Source of the DNA: an uncultured Dokdonella sp.
GTDB lineage: Bacteria; Pseudomonadota; Gammaproteobacteria; Xanthomonadales; Rhodanobacteraceae
Direction: 5' to 3'
Assembly: GCA_934526015.1 (NCBI GenBank)
Contig: CAKSZY010000001.1
Coordinates: forward strand, 62,001 to 126,000
DNA length: 64,000 nt
The number at the start of each line of letters is the position of its first letter. Within the stretch, counting starts at the first letter, position 1. Position numbers and translations under genes: made by a program. The notes beneath the pieces are model-generated. The model was not told where the DNA came from. It worked only from the letters and a program-made list of their open reading frames with translations, and made no database searches. Shown here one piece after another: positions 7,975 through 16,730 of this stretch.

Positions 7975-9165
7975 CTATTTTTCCAGCAACACCGCCCAGC
8001 CCTGCAGCCCCTCGACGCGGCTGCAGACGATCTTCAGGCAGACCAGCATCGGCACGGCGAGCAGCAGGCCGAGGATGCCCCACAGCCAGCCCCAGATCAT
8101 CAGCCAGAGGATGATGGCGAGCGGGTTGAGGTTGATCGTGCGGCCGAGGGCGAGCGGGGTGGCGATCTGGCCTTCGAGCAGGTGCAGGCCGAGGTAGCCG
8201 ACGGCCGGCAGCAGGGCGGCGCCGATGGTCGGGAACTGCGAGAGGCCGACGAGGAACAGCAGGGCGGCGGTGACCATCGGTCCCACGTAGGGTGTGAGGT
8301 TGAGCAGGGCGGCGATCGCGCCCCACAGCAGCGGCGTCTCCACGCCGAGCCACCAGAGGAAGCCGGCGGTGACGGCGCCGAGGGCGATGCTGGTCGTGCA
8401 GACGGTGAGGAAGTAGCGCGAGACGTCGTTCTGGATCGCGCGCACGATGTCGACGGTCAGCCGTTTGGCCGCCCAGGTCGGCCGCAGCATCAGCACGCGG
8501 CGCAGCAGGGTTTCGCCGTAGACGAGGAAGAAATACGTCAGCAGCAGCACCGCGAGCACGGCGGCGAGCACGCGCGGCGTGGTTGCCAGCAGGTCGAGTT
8601 TCCGCGGCGCCTGCACGACGACCTGCTGCAAGCGCGCCGGCGCTTCACCGGTGATCTCGCTCAGCGAGGCGCCGACCTTGCTGGCTTCGACGACCGGACG
8701 GACCAGCGCCTTGAGCCGCGGGGTCGCTTCGCGCAACACCTGCGGCGTGCGCGCGGCCCATTCCGCCGCCGACGGATAGAGCATGTTGGCGATGCCGGTG
8801 ACGGTGGCGAAGAACAGGCTCATCAGCAGCAGGGCGGCAACCCAGCGCGGCAGCCACGGCTGCACGAGGCGGCGCATCAGCGGACCGAGCAGCAGGGCGA
8901 AGAATGCGGCCAGCAGGATCGGCAGGATCAGTTCGCGGGCGAAGTAGCAGGTGTAGAGCACGCCGCCGGTGACGAGCACGAGGAGCAGGCGACGGATGCT
9001 GGTGTTGAGTTCGACCTGCGCCTCGCGCGTGGCTCGATGGAGGGCCCTGCGCGCAGAGGGCGAAGGAAGCGGCACGCCATCCCCCCCGTTTTCGGCAACG
9101 GCCTCGGCAGGTGGCTCGGCGGCCGCACCGGGGGAATCCTCGACATCGGGTGTGGATGCGGACAT
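7975..9165 (-). CDS. AI-2E transporter / PerM-family permease
   Basis: 396 residues from MSASTPDVED; an ATG at 9195 ten codons upstream is also possible, and neither has a clear Shine-Dalgarno. After an acidic cytosolic head come hydrophobic segments near RLLLVLVTGGVLYTCYFARELILPILLAAFFALLLGPL, a long soluble loop, then four or five more segments including LLNLTPYVGPMVTAALLFLVG, which is the conserved family signature. Members are inner-membrane exporters or permeases annotated after TqsA of E. coli; substrates vary and autoinducer transport should not be assumed here. The gene precedes imuB on the same strand by 132 bases. Confidence 0.85.
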   Translation of the reverse strand: MSASTPDVEDSPGAAAEPPAEAVAENGGDGVPLPSPSARRALHRATREAQVELNTSIRRLLLVLVTGGVLYTCYFARELILPILLAAFFALLLGPLMRRLVQPWLPRWVAALLLMSLFFATVTGIANMLYPSAAEWAARTPQVLREATPRLKALVRPVVEASKVGASLSEITGEAPARLQQVVVQAPRKLDLLATTPRVLAAVLAVLLLTYFFLVYGETLLRRVLMLRPTWAAKRLTVDIVRAIQNDVSRYFLTVCTTSIALGAVTAGFLWWLGVETPLLWGAIAALLNLTPYVGPMVTAALLFLVGLSQFPTIGAALLPAVGYLGLHLLEGQIATPLALGRTINLNPLAIILWLMIWGWLWGILGLLLAVPMLVCLKIVCSRVEGLQGWAVLLEK

Positions 9166-9326
9166 CGGAAAGCACGCGGGAGGTGATCGTCGCATTCTGC
9201 CTGTGATGCCGGGGCCAGTGCGGACGCCGTGGCGGCCGGTTCAGGATCGGTTGCGCAAGCAAGGCAGGGTTGCCTGCCAGCCGTCTCCTGCATGCGCGGC
9301 CGACGATCCGGTGTGCCCGATCCGGT

Positions 9327-10505
9327 TCATGCCGCGAGTCCGGCTGCGTGTCCGGAGGCCCATGCCCACTGGAAGTTGTAGCCGCCGAGATGTCCGGTGA
9401 CATCGACCACCTCGCCGATGAAGTGGAGGCCCGGCACGAGTTTCGAGGCCATCGTCGAGGAGGACAGGGCATTCGTGTCGACGCCCCCAAGGGTGACTTC
9501 GGCGGTGCGGTAGCCTTCGCTGCCGCTGGCGACGATGGCGAACGACTGCAGTCCGTCGGCGATCTCCTGCAGTTCCTTCGATGTGTACTGGCGCATCGGC
9601 CGGCTGGCAAAGCGGGTTTCGCACAGGCGTTGGGCGAGTCGTCGCGGCAGTGCGTCGGCCAGCACGTTGCGCAGCTCGGCCAGTGGATGTGCGGCGCGGC
9701 CGGCGGCAAGAAAGGCCGGTGCATCGCGTCCGGGCAGGAGGTCGAGGCGAAGGTCGTCGCCGGGCTGCCAATAGGAGGAGATCTGCAGGATTGCCGGACC
9801 GCTGAGGCCGCGGTGGGTGACCAGCATGTCGGCGTCGAACTGCATGCCGTTGCAGCGTGCGCTGACCGGCAAGGCGATGCCGCTGAGATCGGCGAATTCC
9901 TGCTGATGGCGGCCACTGAGGGTCAGCGGCACGAGTCCGGCGCGGGTCGGCAGCACGGCATGGCCGAACTGTCTCGCCACGGCATGGCCGAATCCACTCG
10001 CGCCCATGCTCGGAATCGACAGGCCGCCGCTGGCGATCACCAGCGAGGGCGCCGCCAGGGTGCCGAGTGTGGTGGTCAGGCGAAAGCCGTCACCGCCGTG
10101 GTCGATGCGTTCGATCGTGCAGGCGGTGTCGATCTGCACGCCGGCCGTGCGGCATTCGTCGACCAGCATGGCGACGATCGGTTTCGAGGAGTCATTGCAG
10201 AACAGCTGGCCGCGTTCCTTTTCGTGCCAGGCGATGCCGTGTCGGTCGACCAGGGCGACGAAGTCGGCTGGCGTGTAGCGGGCAAGCGCCGACTTGCAGA
10301 AGTGCGGATTGGCGGAGAGGAAGTTCGCCGGCGTGGTGTCGAGGTTGGTGAAGTTGCAGCGTCCGCCGCCCGACATGAGGATCTTCTTGCCGACCCGGTT
10401 GGCGTGTTCGATGACGCGTACGCGCCGGCCACGGCGACCGGCCGTAGCGGCACACATCAGCCCGGCGGCGCCCGCGCCGACAACGAGAACATCGCAGGCG
10501 TGCAT
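9327..10505 (-). CDS. FAD-dependent oxidoreductase of the HI0933/YhiN family
   Basis: 392 residues. The N-terminal VLVVGAGAAGLMCA is the dinucleotide (GxGxxG) binding motif, followed by KILMSGGGRCNFTN, the family-specific signature. A C-terminal second FAD-contact region reads GLHFIGEVVDVTGHLGGYNFQWAWASG. The family (BaiN-like/YhiN) is cytosolic and FAD-binding. Its physiological substrate is mostly unknown, although some relatives act on bile-acid-like or tRNA substrates, so no reaction is assigned. Length and both end motifs are complete. The gene stands alone between the permease and a PDZ lipoprotein. Confidence 0.88.
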   Translation of the reverse strand: MHACDVLVVGAGAAGLMCAATAGRRGRRVRVIEHANRVGKKILMSGGGRCNFTNLDTTPANFLSANPHFCKSALARYTPADFVALVDRHGIAWHEKERGQLFCNDSSKPIVAMLVDECRTAGVQIDTACTIERIDHGGDGFRLTTTLGTLAAPSLVIASGGLSIPSMGASGFGHAVARQFGHAVLPTRAGLVPLTLSGRHQQEFADLSGIALPVSARCNGMQFDADMLVTHRGLSGPAILQISSYWQPGDDLRLDLLPGRDAPAFLAAGRAAHPLAELRNVLADALPRRLAQRLCETRFASRPMRQYTSKELQEIADGLQSFAIVASGSEGYRTAEVTLGGVDTNALSSSTMASKLVPGLHFIGEVVDVTGHLGGYNFQWAWASGHAAGLAA

Positions 10506-10652
10506 CAGCGGCGATCCGTCCGGCGTGGCTGCAGGAAGTGCAATCCGCAGGCGCAGCGGACGGGGTCGAGGCGCGGCATCGCGGATTCCGGTCGTGAAAG
10601 GCGCGCATTGTAGGTGGCGGCCTCGTCCGTGGCGAAATCGATGGCGCCCGCG

Positions 10653-11381
10653 TCAGGTTTCCGGATCCGCGGGCAAGGCGCCGAGGCGCACGACGCGCTC
10701 GAGCACGACCTCGCCGCGATGGATCGTCAGCGTCACCGCCTTGCCGGCGGCGTCGCGCAGACGGGCGTGGAACTCCACGCGATCCCGCAGGGGACTGCCA
10801 TTGAAGGCGGTCACCAGGTCGCCCGACATCAGGTTCGCGTCCGAGGCCGGGGTTCCACTGATGACCGAGCCGATCTGCACGCCACCCGCTGCGTCGATCC
10901 GCGTGCGCTCGCGTTCGGTGAGGTTGCGGAAGGTCGCACCGAACAGGAGCTTGAACTGCACGTAGTACATGGCGAGGAACTCCTCGCCCGCACCATCGGC
11001 CGGTACATGGTGGCGATAGACCAGCATGCGGTCGGCGCCGACCTGGCTGGCGGCGGCGGTCGCCTTGTCTTCGGCGCTTCGATCATCGGCGGGATAGCGG
11101 ATGCTGCCGACATGGGCATAGCCTTCGGCTCCCTGGGCGCGGCGGTCGGCGAGCGGCGTCGAGCCCTCGAGGAATTGCGGGCGTACCGGCGCAGGCGCGG
11201 CGCGCAAGGCGGCGATTTCGGCCGGGCCACGTCCTTCGACGCCTTCGAACGACGCGACCGGTGCGGCTTCGGTCGTTCCGTCCGCAGGCGCGGCCGGTTC
11301 GACGACGACCGATCGGGTGATGCAGCCGGCAAGGCCGGCGAGCATGGTGCCGAGCGCGATGGCCCGCAGGATCCCATTCAT
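10653..11381 (-). CDS. PDZ-domain lipoprotein
   Basis: 242 residues from MNGILRAIALGTMLAGLAGC; the LAGC lipobox predicts a lipidated cysteine at residue 20. A middle region (SIRYPADDRSAEDKATAAASQVGADRMLVYRH) resembles small envelope proteins that collect stress-related domains. The C-terminal third reads GGVQIGSVISGTPASDANLMSGDLVTAFNGSPLRDRVEFH, a PDZ-like domain of the kind that binds peptide C-termini or mediates site-2 and DegP-type regulation. No protease domain is present. The function is therefore unknown beyond a membrane-anchored, probably periplasmic PDZ protein. Confidence 0.75.
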   Translation of the reverse strand: MNGILRAIALGTMLAGLAGCITRSVVVEPAAPADGTTEAAPVASFEGVEGRGPAEIAALRAAPAPVRPQFLEGSTPLADRRAQGAEGYAHVGSIRYPADDRSAEDKATAAASQVGADRMLVYRHHVPADGAGEEFLAMYYVQFKLLFGATFRNLTERERTRIDAAGGVQIGSVISGTPASDANLMSGDLVTAFNGSPLRDRVEFHARLRDAAGKAVTLTIHRGEVVLERVVRLGALPADPET

Positions 11382-11412
11382 GGCGTCGAGCATACGCCAT
11401 TCCCGTGCCACG

Positions 11413-11453
11413 AAAAAAAAGGCCCGTGAAGCGGAGGGTCCGCTTCACGGGCC
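11413..11453 (-). terminator. Rho-independent terminator of the secreted repeat-protein gene
   Basis: A perfect 14-bp stem (11421-11434 with 11440-11453) closes a 5-base loop. On the minus strand it is followed by eight T residues (A at 11413-11420). It begins 15 bases after the stop codon of the 862-residue gene that ends at 11469, and points in its direction. Confidence 0.93.
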
Positions 11454-11468
11454 GATCATGCGGCCGGC

Positions 11469-14057
11469 TTACTCGATCGGTGCTTCTTCGTCGAAGCCGT
11501 CCTTGAACAGCGTGTCACCACCCTCCACCGAGAACGTCACGAAGCCGACGTCAAAGGCGTTTGCGCGGATGAGCGGCACGGCGGTTCCGCCGATGTTCGG
11601 GTTGAGCGGCAGGTTGAGTGTCGTGCTGGAACTTGCGATCGCTCCCGGGAAATCGAGGACGGTGCCGCTGCGGTAGTCGTCATCCGCGGGGCTCGCCTGG
11701 TCGTTGGCGAGTTGCCAGTTCGCGATCGCCAGGATGTAGCTGCCCTCGGCGTAGGGCCGGATCAGCTCGGACTGCAGGGTGGCACCGTTGAAGTGATCGT
11801 CGTTGCCGTAGCCGGGAATGGCCTCGCGGCTGCCGGTGTAGACCCACATGTCGGTATCCGTCGACGTCTGGCCGACCGTCGTGATCGTGATCGGCGAGGT
11901 GGTGGCGACGTCGGGTCCGGCGGTCGGCACGACGGGCTCGACGGTGTAATCGAGCGAATAGTCGTCGATTGTCGTGACCGTGCCGGTGACACGGATGTAG
12001 AGATCCGCGGGCACCTCGGTCGTGTACCACTGGATGTGACGGGCCGGGGTGGTCGTGGCCGCGCTGGTCTGCAGCGTCGCGTCGCTGGTCGTGTTGATCA
12101 CGCCTGCGGACTGGGTGAGTCCGCGGATGGTCAATGTGTGTCCCTCGATCGCGCTGGTGACGATGAGACGGTGCTTGTAGAACCCCGCCGTCGCCTGGGG
12201 CGCCGTGGTCACGCGCACGTAGTCGAGACCGGCACCGGTTGCCGATGTCGAGTTGCCCGCGTAGACGCCGGTTGCATCGGCCGGCGGCAGCAGCAGCGTA
12301 TTGGCCGTGCTCTTGCTGTCATTGCCTTCGATTTCGTAGACGCCCACCTGGAAACGGGCGAACTGCACGTCATAGGCGCCGGCACGCGTCAGCGTCACCG
12401 GAGTGCCACCGATCGATGTGTCGACATCGGCCACCGTGGCCGAGGTGCTCGAATTGACCAGAATTCCCGGGAAATCGACCACCGGGCCACTGCGCCACCG
12501 ATCATTGTCCGGGCTCGCCAGATTGTTCGCGAAGTTGTAATTGGTGACGGCCACGTAGTAGATGCCGGGATCGAAGTCTTGCGTGAGCGTTGATTGCCCC
12601 CCCGTTCCCGGTGCGGGCGTATCGTCGTTGCCGAAGTCCGGGATGGGCATTCTCGCGCCGTCGTAGATCCACAGATCGGTATCTTCCGTGGTCTGGCCGA
12701 CCGTCGTCACCGTGAGTTCGCCCGGCTCGAGGCCGATCGGTCCCGTGACGATCGTTACCGGCTCGATGTCGTAGTCGAGGACGTAGTCGGAGGTCGTCGA
12801 TGCGGTACCCGTGACGCGCACGTAGAGGTCGGCGGCCGTGCCGTTCGTGTACCACTGGACGAACCGCGCCGGCGTTGTCGTCGTCGAACTGGTCTGCACG
12901 GCCGTATCGATCGTGCCGATCACGCTTGCCGACTGGTTCAGGCCGCGGATCGACAGCGTATGACCGGCCGGAGTGCTCTGGACGATGAGGCGATGGCGGT
13001 AGAAACCCGGTGCCTGGGCGGTGGTCTTTACCAGGAAGGTATCGATGCCGGTGCCGGAGGCCGAGGTCGAATTGCCGGTCATCACGCCGGCCCGGTCGCT
13101 GCCGGGCAGTTGCAGCACATTGGCGCTGGCCTTGTCGTCGTTCGGTTCGGTTTCCATCGGCGGCACGACCGGGCCGCAGGTGGTCGGAATCGCCAGTTCC
13201 CATTCACCTGATGGCGTGTTCGTGTGCAGCGGCGTGATTGCGCCGGTGGTGAGGTTGAACGAGCCGTAGGTGAACGTGCCGCCACCGGTATAGACCGCGG
13301 CATAGAGCGTGCCGTCGTTGTTGTCGAAATCCATGCCCTGGGCGAAGTTGGCTGCCAGGCCGTGGGTGCCGATCAGTGTTGCCGCACCGGTGGCACGGTC
13401 GATCGAGTACAGCGAATCGGTGCCGATGTCATGACCGTACATGTCGCCGTCGCAGTTGATGGCGATGTCGATCATGATGCCGCTGGGTACGCCGGTTGGC
13501 CCGATCAGTGTTGCCGCGCCGGTGGCGAGATCGAACGAGTAGATGTTGCCCAGCGACGACAGGAAGGCTTCTCCGGTCACCGGATCGATGGAGAGCCCGG
13601 TCGGGGTGTCGGATCCGGTCAAGCCGGTCACGCTTGCCAACACGGTGAATGTGCCGGTGGCGGGGTTGACCGTACCGAAGGAGGACGCTCCGGTCGTTGG
13701 CGTCTGGATGGCGTAGAGCGTCAGGGCGGCGGGATCGAAGTCCCAGGAATAGAAGCTGGCCCCGGGGTCGCCGACAAAGGTCTGCGTGCCGAATGTGCTC
13801 AGGGTGAAGCTGTACAGACCCTGCGCGCTGCCGGTGACGCCACGCATGTTGTAGGAGTAGGCGGTATCCGACGGTGCGTAGGGAGCGAGCGGGCCGGCCG
13901 CGGGTGCCGCTTGGGTGGAGATGTCGCACTGGCTGGCGTAGGACGGCGGCTCTGCAGCCGCACTGTTGGCAAGAGCCGCACAGTCAAGGATTTCCTGGGC
14001 GGTGGCGTGGCCAGCGAACGCGAACAGCAAGGATATGGCTAACGATACCTTTCGCAT
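11469..14057 (-). CDS. Large secreted repeat protein with DUF4394-like N-terminal half and FKDGFD-type C-terminus
   Basis: 862 residues. A signal peptide (MRKVSLAISLLFAFAGHATA-QE) starts the protein. Residues about 60-300 form a propeller-like series (GLYSFTLSTFG..., LYAIQTPTTG, NIYSFDLATGAATLIG, SLYSIDRATGAATLIG) like DUF4394/LVIVD-type domains. Residues about 302-575 and 576-845 are two tandem copies of a roughly 270-residue unit; each contains N-D-x-K-S/A-x-AN, a GxTQSA/GLNQSA-V segment, DTD-WIY/WVY, and a closing LTRAGAYDVQFARF-type strand. It ends with GGDTLFKDGFDEEAPIE; an F-x-DGF-D/E tail near the C-terminus is recurrent in exported proteins of this order and may be a sorting or processing signal. 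The function is unknown; an extracellular or cell-surface location is inferred. Confidence 0.8.
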   Translation of the reverse strand: MRKVSLAISLLFAFAGHATAQEILDCAALANSAAAEPPSYASQCDISTQAAPAAGPLAPYAPSDTAYSYNMRGVTGSAQGLYSFTLSTFGTQTFVGDPGASFYSWDFDPAALTLYAIQTPTTGASSFGTVNPATGTFTVLASVTGLTGSDTPTGLSIDPVTGEAFLSSLGNIYSFDLATGAATLIGPTGVPSGIMIDIAINCDGDMYGHDIGTDSLYSIDRATGAATLIGTHGLAANFAQGMDFDNNDGTLYAAVYTGGGTFTYGSFNLTTGAITPLHTNTPSGEWELAIPTTCGPVVPPMETEPNDDKASANVLQLPGSDRAGVMTGNSTSASGTGIDTFLVKTTAQAPGFYRHRLIVQSTPAGHTLSIRGLNQSASVIGTIDTAVQTSSTTTTPARFVQWYTNGTAADLYVRVTGTASTTSDYVLDYDIEPVTIVTGPIGLEPGELTVTTVGQTTEDTDLWIYDGARMPIPDFGNDDTPAPGTGGQSTLTQDFDPGIYYVAVTNYNFANNLASPDNDRWRSGPVVDFPGILVNSSTSATVADVDTSIGGTPVTLTRAGAYDVQFARFQVGVYEIEGNDSKSTANTLLLPPADATGVYAGNSTSATGAGLDYVRVTTAPQATAGFYKHRLIVTSAIEGHTLTIRGLTQSAGVINTTSDATLQTSAATTTPARHIQWYTTEVPADLYIRVTGTVTTIDDYSLDYTVEPVVPTAGPDVATTSPITITTVGQTSTDTDMWVYTGSREAIPGYGNDDHFNGATLQSELIRPYAEGSYILAIANWQLANDQASPADDDYRSGTVLDFPGAIASSSTTLNLPLNPNIGGTAVPLIRANAFDVGFVTFSVEGGDTLFKDGFDEEAPIE

Positions 14058-14395
14058 GATAGTTCCCCAAGTCTTGGTTCACCTCAAGGCAGCCTCGACA
14101 ATGGCTGCATCCAATTCCCCTGTGCTCGCGAATATCACATAGGGAATTCCTCACTTCCAGTGCAATGTTGTCTTGTGCTGGCGCGAGCCCGCGCAAGCAA
14201 ATTCGGGGCCATACATCCGGCGAAGGATGGGAGCCGCGTCGGCAAGCCCTCGAAATCGCCGCGCCCGCGCGCAGCTGCGGGGAGGGCGCGTGCGGAGGAG
14301 GGTAGACGCGAGGAGATGGATACCGTGGGGACGGGTTGTCGCCGCAGCCAGTCCGCCTATGATGAAGTCCCTGTCGCACGCGAAGCGGAATCTTC
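14058..14395. other. Divergent intergenic region, 338 bp, AT-richer than its surroundings
   Basis: This stretch separates the secreted repeat protein (minus) from the DUF2785 lipoprotein (plus). The segment 14100-14160 is relatively AT-rich for the window and includes TATGTGATATTC on the minus strand, a possible -10 region for the large gene. No RNA gene, credible ORF or terminator is seen. Confidence 0.4.
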
Positions 14396-15301
14396 ATGGG
14401 CCCGATCCGATCCCTCGCGATTGCCGCCGTCGCCGGCTCGGTTCTGCTGGGCGCAAGCGCGCTCGCGGCCTGCCCGCCGGAGGGCAGAAGCCGGGCGTCG
14501 ATGTCCGCGCTGGCCGACACCGGCTTCGCGCTCGCCGATGCTGAGGAGCGCAATGCGCTGGCGCTCGCGCTCGTCGATTGTCTCGCCCATCCCGATCCGC
14601 GCTGGCGCGACGACATTGCCTACACGGCACTCGCCACCTGGGTGCGCCAGGCGAACCTCGAACCCTCGACCCTGCTCGCGATCCACGGGCGCCTCGCACG
14701 TCGGCTTGCCGTCACCGGCAGTGACCGCCAGGGTTTCCGCCAGCCGTTCGCGGCCCTGATGCTGGCGCAGACGGTGGCAGCGGATCGGGCGAAACCCTTC
14801 CTCGACGAAGCGGCGATCCCGGCCCTGGTCGATATCGCGTGCGACTGGTTCGAATCGATCCACGATTATCGCGGCTTCGATCCCCAGGCCGGCTGGCGGC
14901 ACGCCGTTGCCCACGGCGCCGACCTGCTGGCCCAACTCGCCGTGCATCCGCGCACGAGCAGCGCCGACCTCGATCGCATCGTCACCGCGCTTGCGACCCA
15001 GATCGCCCCGGCCAGCGGCCATTCGTGGATCCATGGCGAAGCCGAGCGACTCGCCCTGCCGCTGTTGCGCATCGCCGCGCGAGGGATCTACACGACTGCG
15101 CAGTGGCGCGACTGGTTCGCCGGGATCGCGGCGGTTCCCGAAGGCGGCAACCTCTACGGATCACGCGAATCGCTGGCGCGCCGGCACAACCTGCAAGCCG
15201 TGCTGCTGGTGCTGTACGTCAACGTGAACGAGTCGGACGATGCCGACCTGCGCGCGACGCTGTTGCCTGCGGTGGTCGACGCCTTGCGCAGCCTGCAGTA
15301 G
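14396..15301 (+). CDS. DUF2785 family lipoprotein
   Basis: 301 residues. The N-terminus MGPIRSLAIAAVAGSVLLGASALAAC carries a lipobox LAAC (cysteine 26). The body is all-alpha and includes the DUF2785 signature DYRGFDPQAGWRHAVAHGADLLAQLA, followed by a second helical repeat with HSWIHGEAERLALPLL. DUF2785 has no proven function. Length fits the family once the leader is included. The start lies 14 bases after a weak GCGGAA. The gene is monocistronic as far as can be seen; the YbdK-like gene begins 241 bases downstream. Confidence 0.78.
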   Translation: MGPIRSLAIAAVAGSVLLGASALAACPPEGRSRASMSALADTGFALADAEERNALALALVDCLAHPDPRWRDDIAYTALATWVRQANLEPSTLLAIHGRLARRLAVTGSDRQGFRQPFAALMLAQTVAADRAKPFLDEAAIPALVDIACDWFESIHDYRGFDPQAGWRHAVAHGADLLAQLAVHPRTSSADLDRIVTALATQIAPASGHSWIHGEAERLALPLLRIAARGIYTTAQWRDWFAGIAAVPEGGNLYGSRESLARRHNLQAVLLVLYVNVNESDDADLRATLLPAVVDALRSLQ

Positions 15302-15542
15302 GGTGAACCGGAATGCCGTGCCGCCTGCGGCACGCGCCCGACGCGGGAGTCCGTCTCGAGGTGCGCCCGGCGCGGTTGCCGTCGGGCGGAACGCTGCGGC
15401 GCACCTCTTCCGGTCAGCGCCGCACGCGCGCTGGTGCACAAGCGATGTCGGGCGAGACGGAAGACCGATCGCGCCGCGGGATGATTCTGCCGCGGTTGGG
15501 TTGCGTCCCCCGATCATGCGCGACCGCCCGAGGAGCATGGCC

Positions 15543-16691
15543 GTGGAATCGTTCGGCATCGAGGAGGAGTACTTCGTCGTCGATCCGGCGACGCGCAACC
15601 TCGTGCCGCGTGTGCCTGCCGGCCTGATCGGCGAAGCGCGGCAACGCCTGGGCCGTGACTGCGTCGCCCGCGAGTTGCTGCAGTCGCAGGTCGAGCTGGT
15701 CTCTCCGGTATATGCCGGAACGGCCGAGGCACGCGCATCGATGGTGGGGTTGCGCCGCGGCTTGTGCGATGCGGCTCGTGCCCACGGGCTCGAACTGGTT
15801 GCTGCCGGCAGCCATCCGTTCGGCATGTGGCGCGAGCAGACGCCGACCGCGAAGCCGCGTTACGCGCGCCTGATCGACGACTTCCAGATCGTCGGCCGGC
15901 GCAACCTGCTGTGTGGCATGCATGTCCACGTCGGGGTCGGCGAGGGCATCGACCGGATCGTGCTGATGAACCGGCTGATGTCGTGGTTGCCGGTGTTCCT
16001 CGCGTTGTCGACCTCGTCGCCGTTCTGGAATCGCGACCGCACCGGTCTGCTGAGCTATCGCCAGGCCGCCTACGACGAATGGCCGCGGACCGGGATCCCC
16101 GATTTCTTCGAATCGCAGCGCGACCATGACGCCTTCGTCCGGCTGCTCGTCGGAGCCGGCGCGATCGACGGTGGAGGTTCGCTGTGGTGGGCGATCCGGC
16201 CTTCCGCGCAGCACCCGACCCTCGAACTGCGCATCGCCGACTGCTGCACCGATGTCGACGATGCCCTGGCGATCGCGGCCTTGTTCCGTTGCCTCGTGCG
16301 CGCGCATCTGCGCCGGCCGGGGCTCGGGCGCGCGCGCAGTTCGATGACCCGCCGGGTGATCGACGAAAATCGCTGGCTGGCCAAGCGCCACGGGCTCGAT
16401 GCCGCGTTCATCGACGAGTTTTCGTCGTCCGTGCGGTCATTTCGCAGCGTGCTCGACGCGCTGCTCGCCGTGGTTGCCGAGGACGTGGAAGCACTCGATT
16501 GCGGCCGGGAGATCGCCCACCTCGACGTGCTCCTGCGTCGGGGCACCAGCGCACACCGCCAGTTGGAGCTTTACCACCGCTGCATCGATGCGGGAGCGAC
16601 GCGGACGGAGGCCCTGCGTGGCGTGGTCGACTGGCTCATCGATACGACCCGTCCGGGTGCTTCCGGCATGCGCTGCACGCCGGGCGATTGA
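15543..16691 (+). CDS. Carboxylate-amine ligase, glutamate-cysteine ligase type 2 (YbdK family)
   Basis: About 382 residues, close to E. coli YbdK. Conserved parts are the N-terminal SFGIEEEYFVVD (metal and ATP site), LCGMHVHVGV, the SSPFWNRDRTGLLSYR segment and HPTLELRIADCCTDVDDA. The enzyme joins an amine to a gamma- or alpha-carboxylate using ATP; YbdK itself is a weak glutamate-cysteine ligase. An AGGAG at 15531-15535 lies only one base before an ATG at 15537 but seven bases before a GTG at 15543, so the GTG is preferred; ATG at 15516 is a less likely alternative. The neighbouring gene is a gamma-glutamyl hydrolase, suggesting they act on the same kind of gamma-glutamyl compound. Confidence 0.88.
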   Translation: MESFGIEEEYFVVDPATRNLVPRVPAGLIGEARQRLGRDCVARELLQSQVELVSPVYAGTAEARASMVGLRRGLCDAARAHGLELVAAGSHPFGMWREQTPTAKPRYARLIDDFQIVGRRNLLCGMHVHVGVGEGIDRIVLMNRLMSWLPVFLALSTSSPFWNRDRTGLLSYRQAAYDEWPRTGIPDFFESQRDHDAFVRLLVGAGAIDGGGSLWWAIRPSAQHPTLELRIADCCTDVDDALAIAALFRCLVRAHLRRPGLGRARSSMTRRVIDENRWLAKRHGLDAAFIDEFSSSVRSFRSVLDALLAVVAEDVEALDCGREIAHLDVLLRRGTSAHRQLELYHRCIDAGATRTEALRGVVDWLIDTTRPGASGMRCTPGD

Positions 16692-16730
16692 GCGATCATT
16701 GCGCACGGATCGAAACCACGGTACCCGGAA

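Noticed and set aside
14117..14140. TGTG-N11-CACA inverted half-sites, CRP/Clp-like
   Set aside because: The spacing is three bases longer than the CRP consensus TGTGA-N6-TCACA, so a functional CRP-type site is unlikely.
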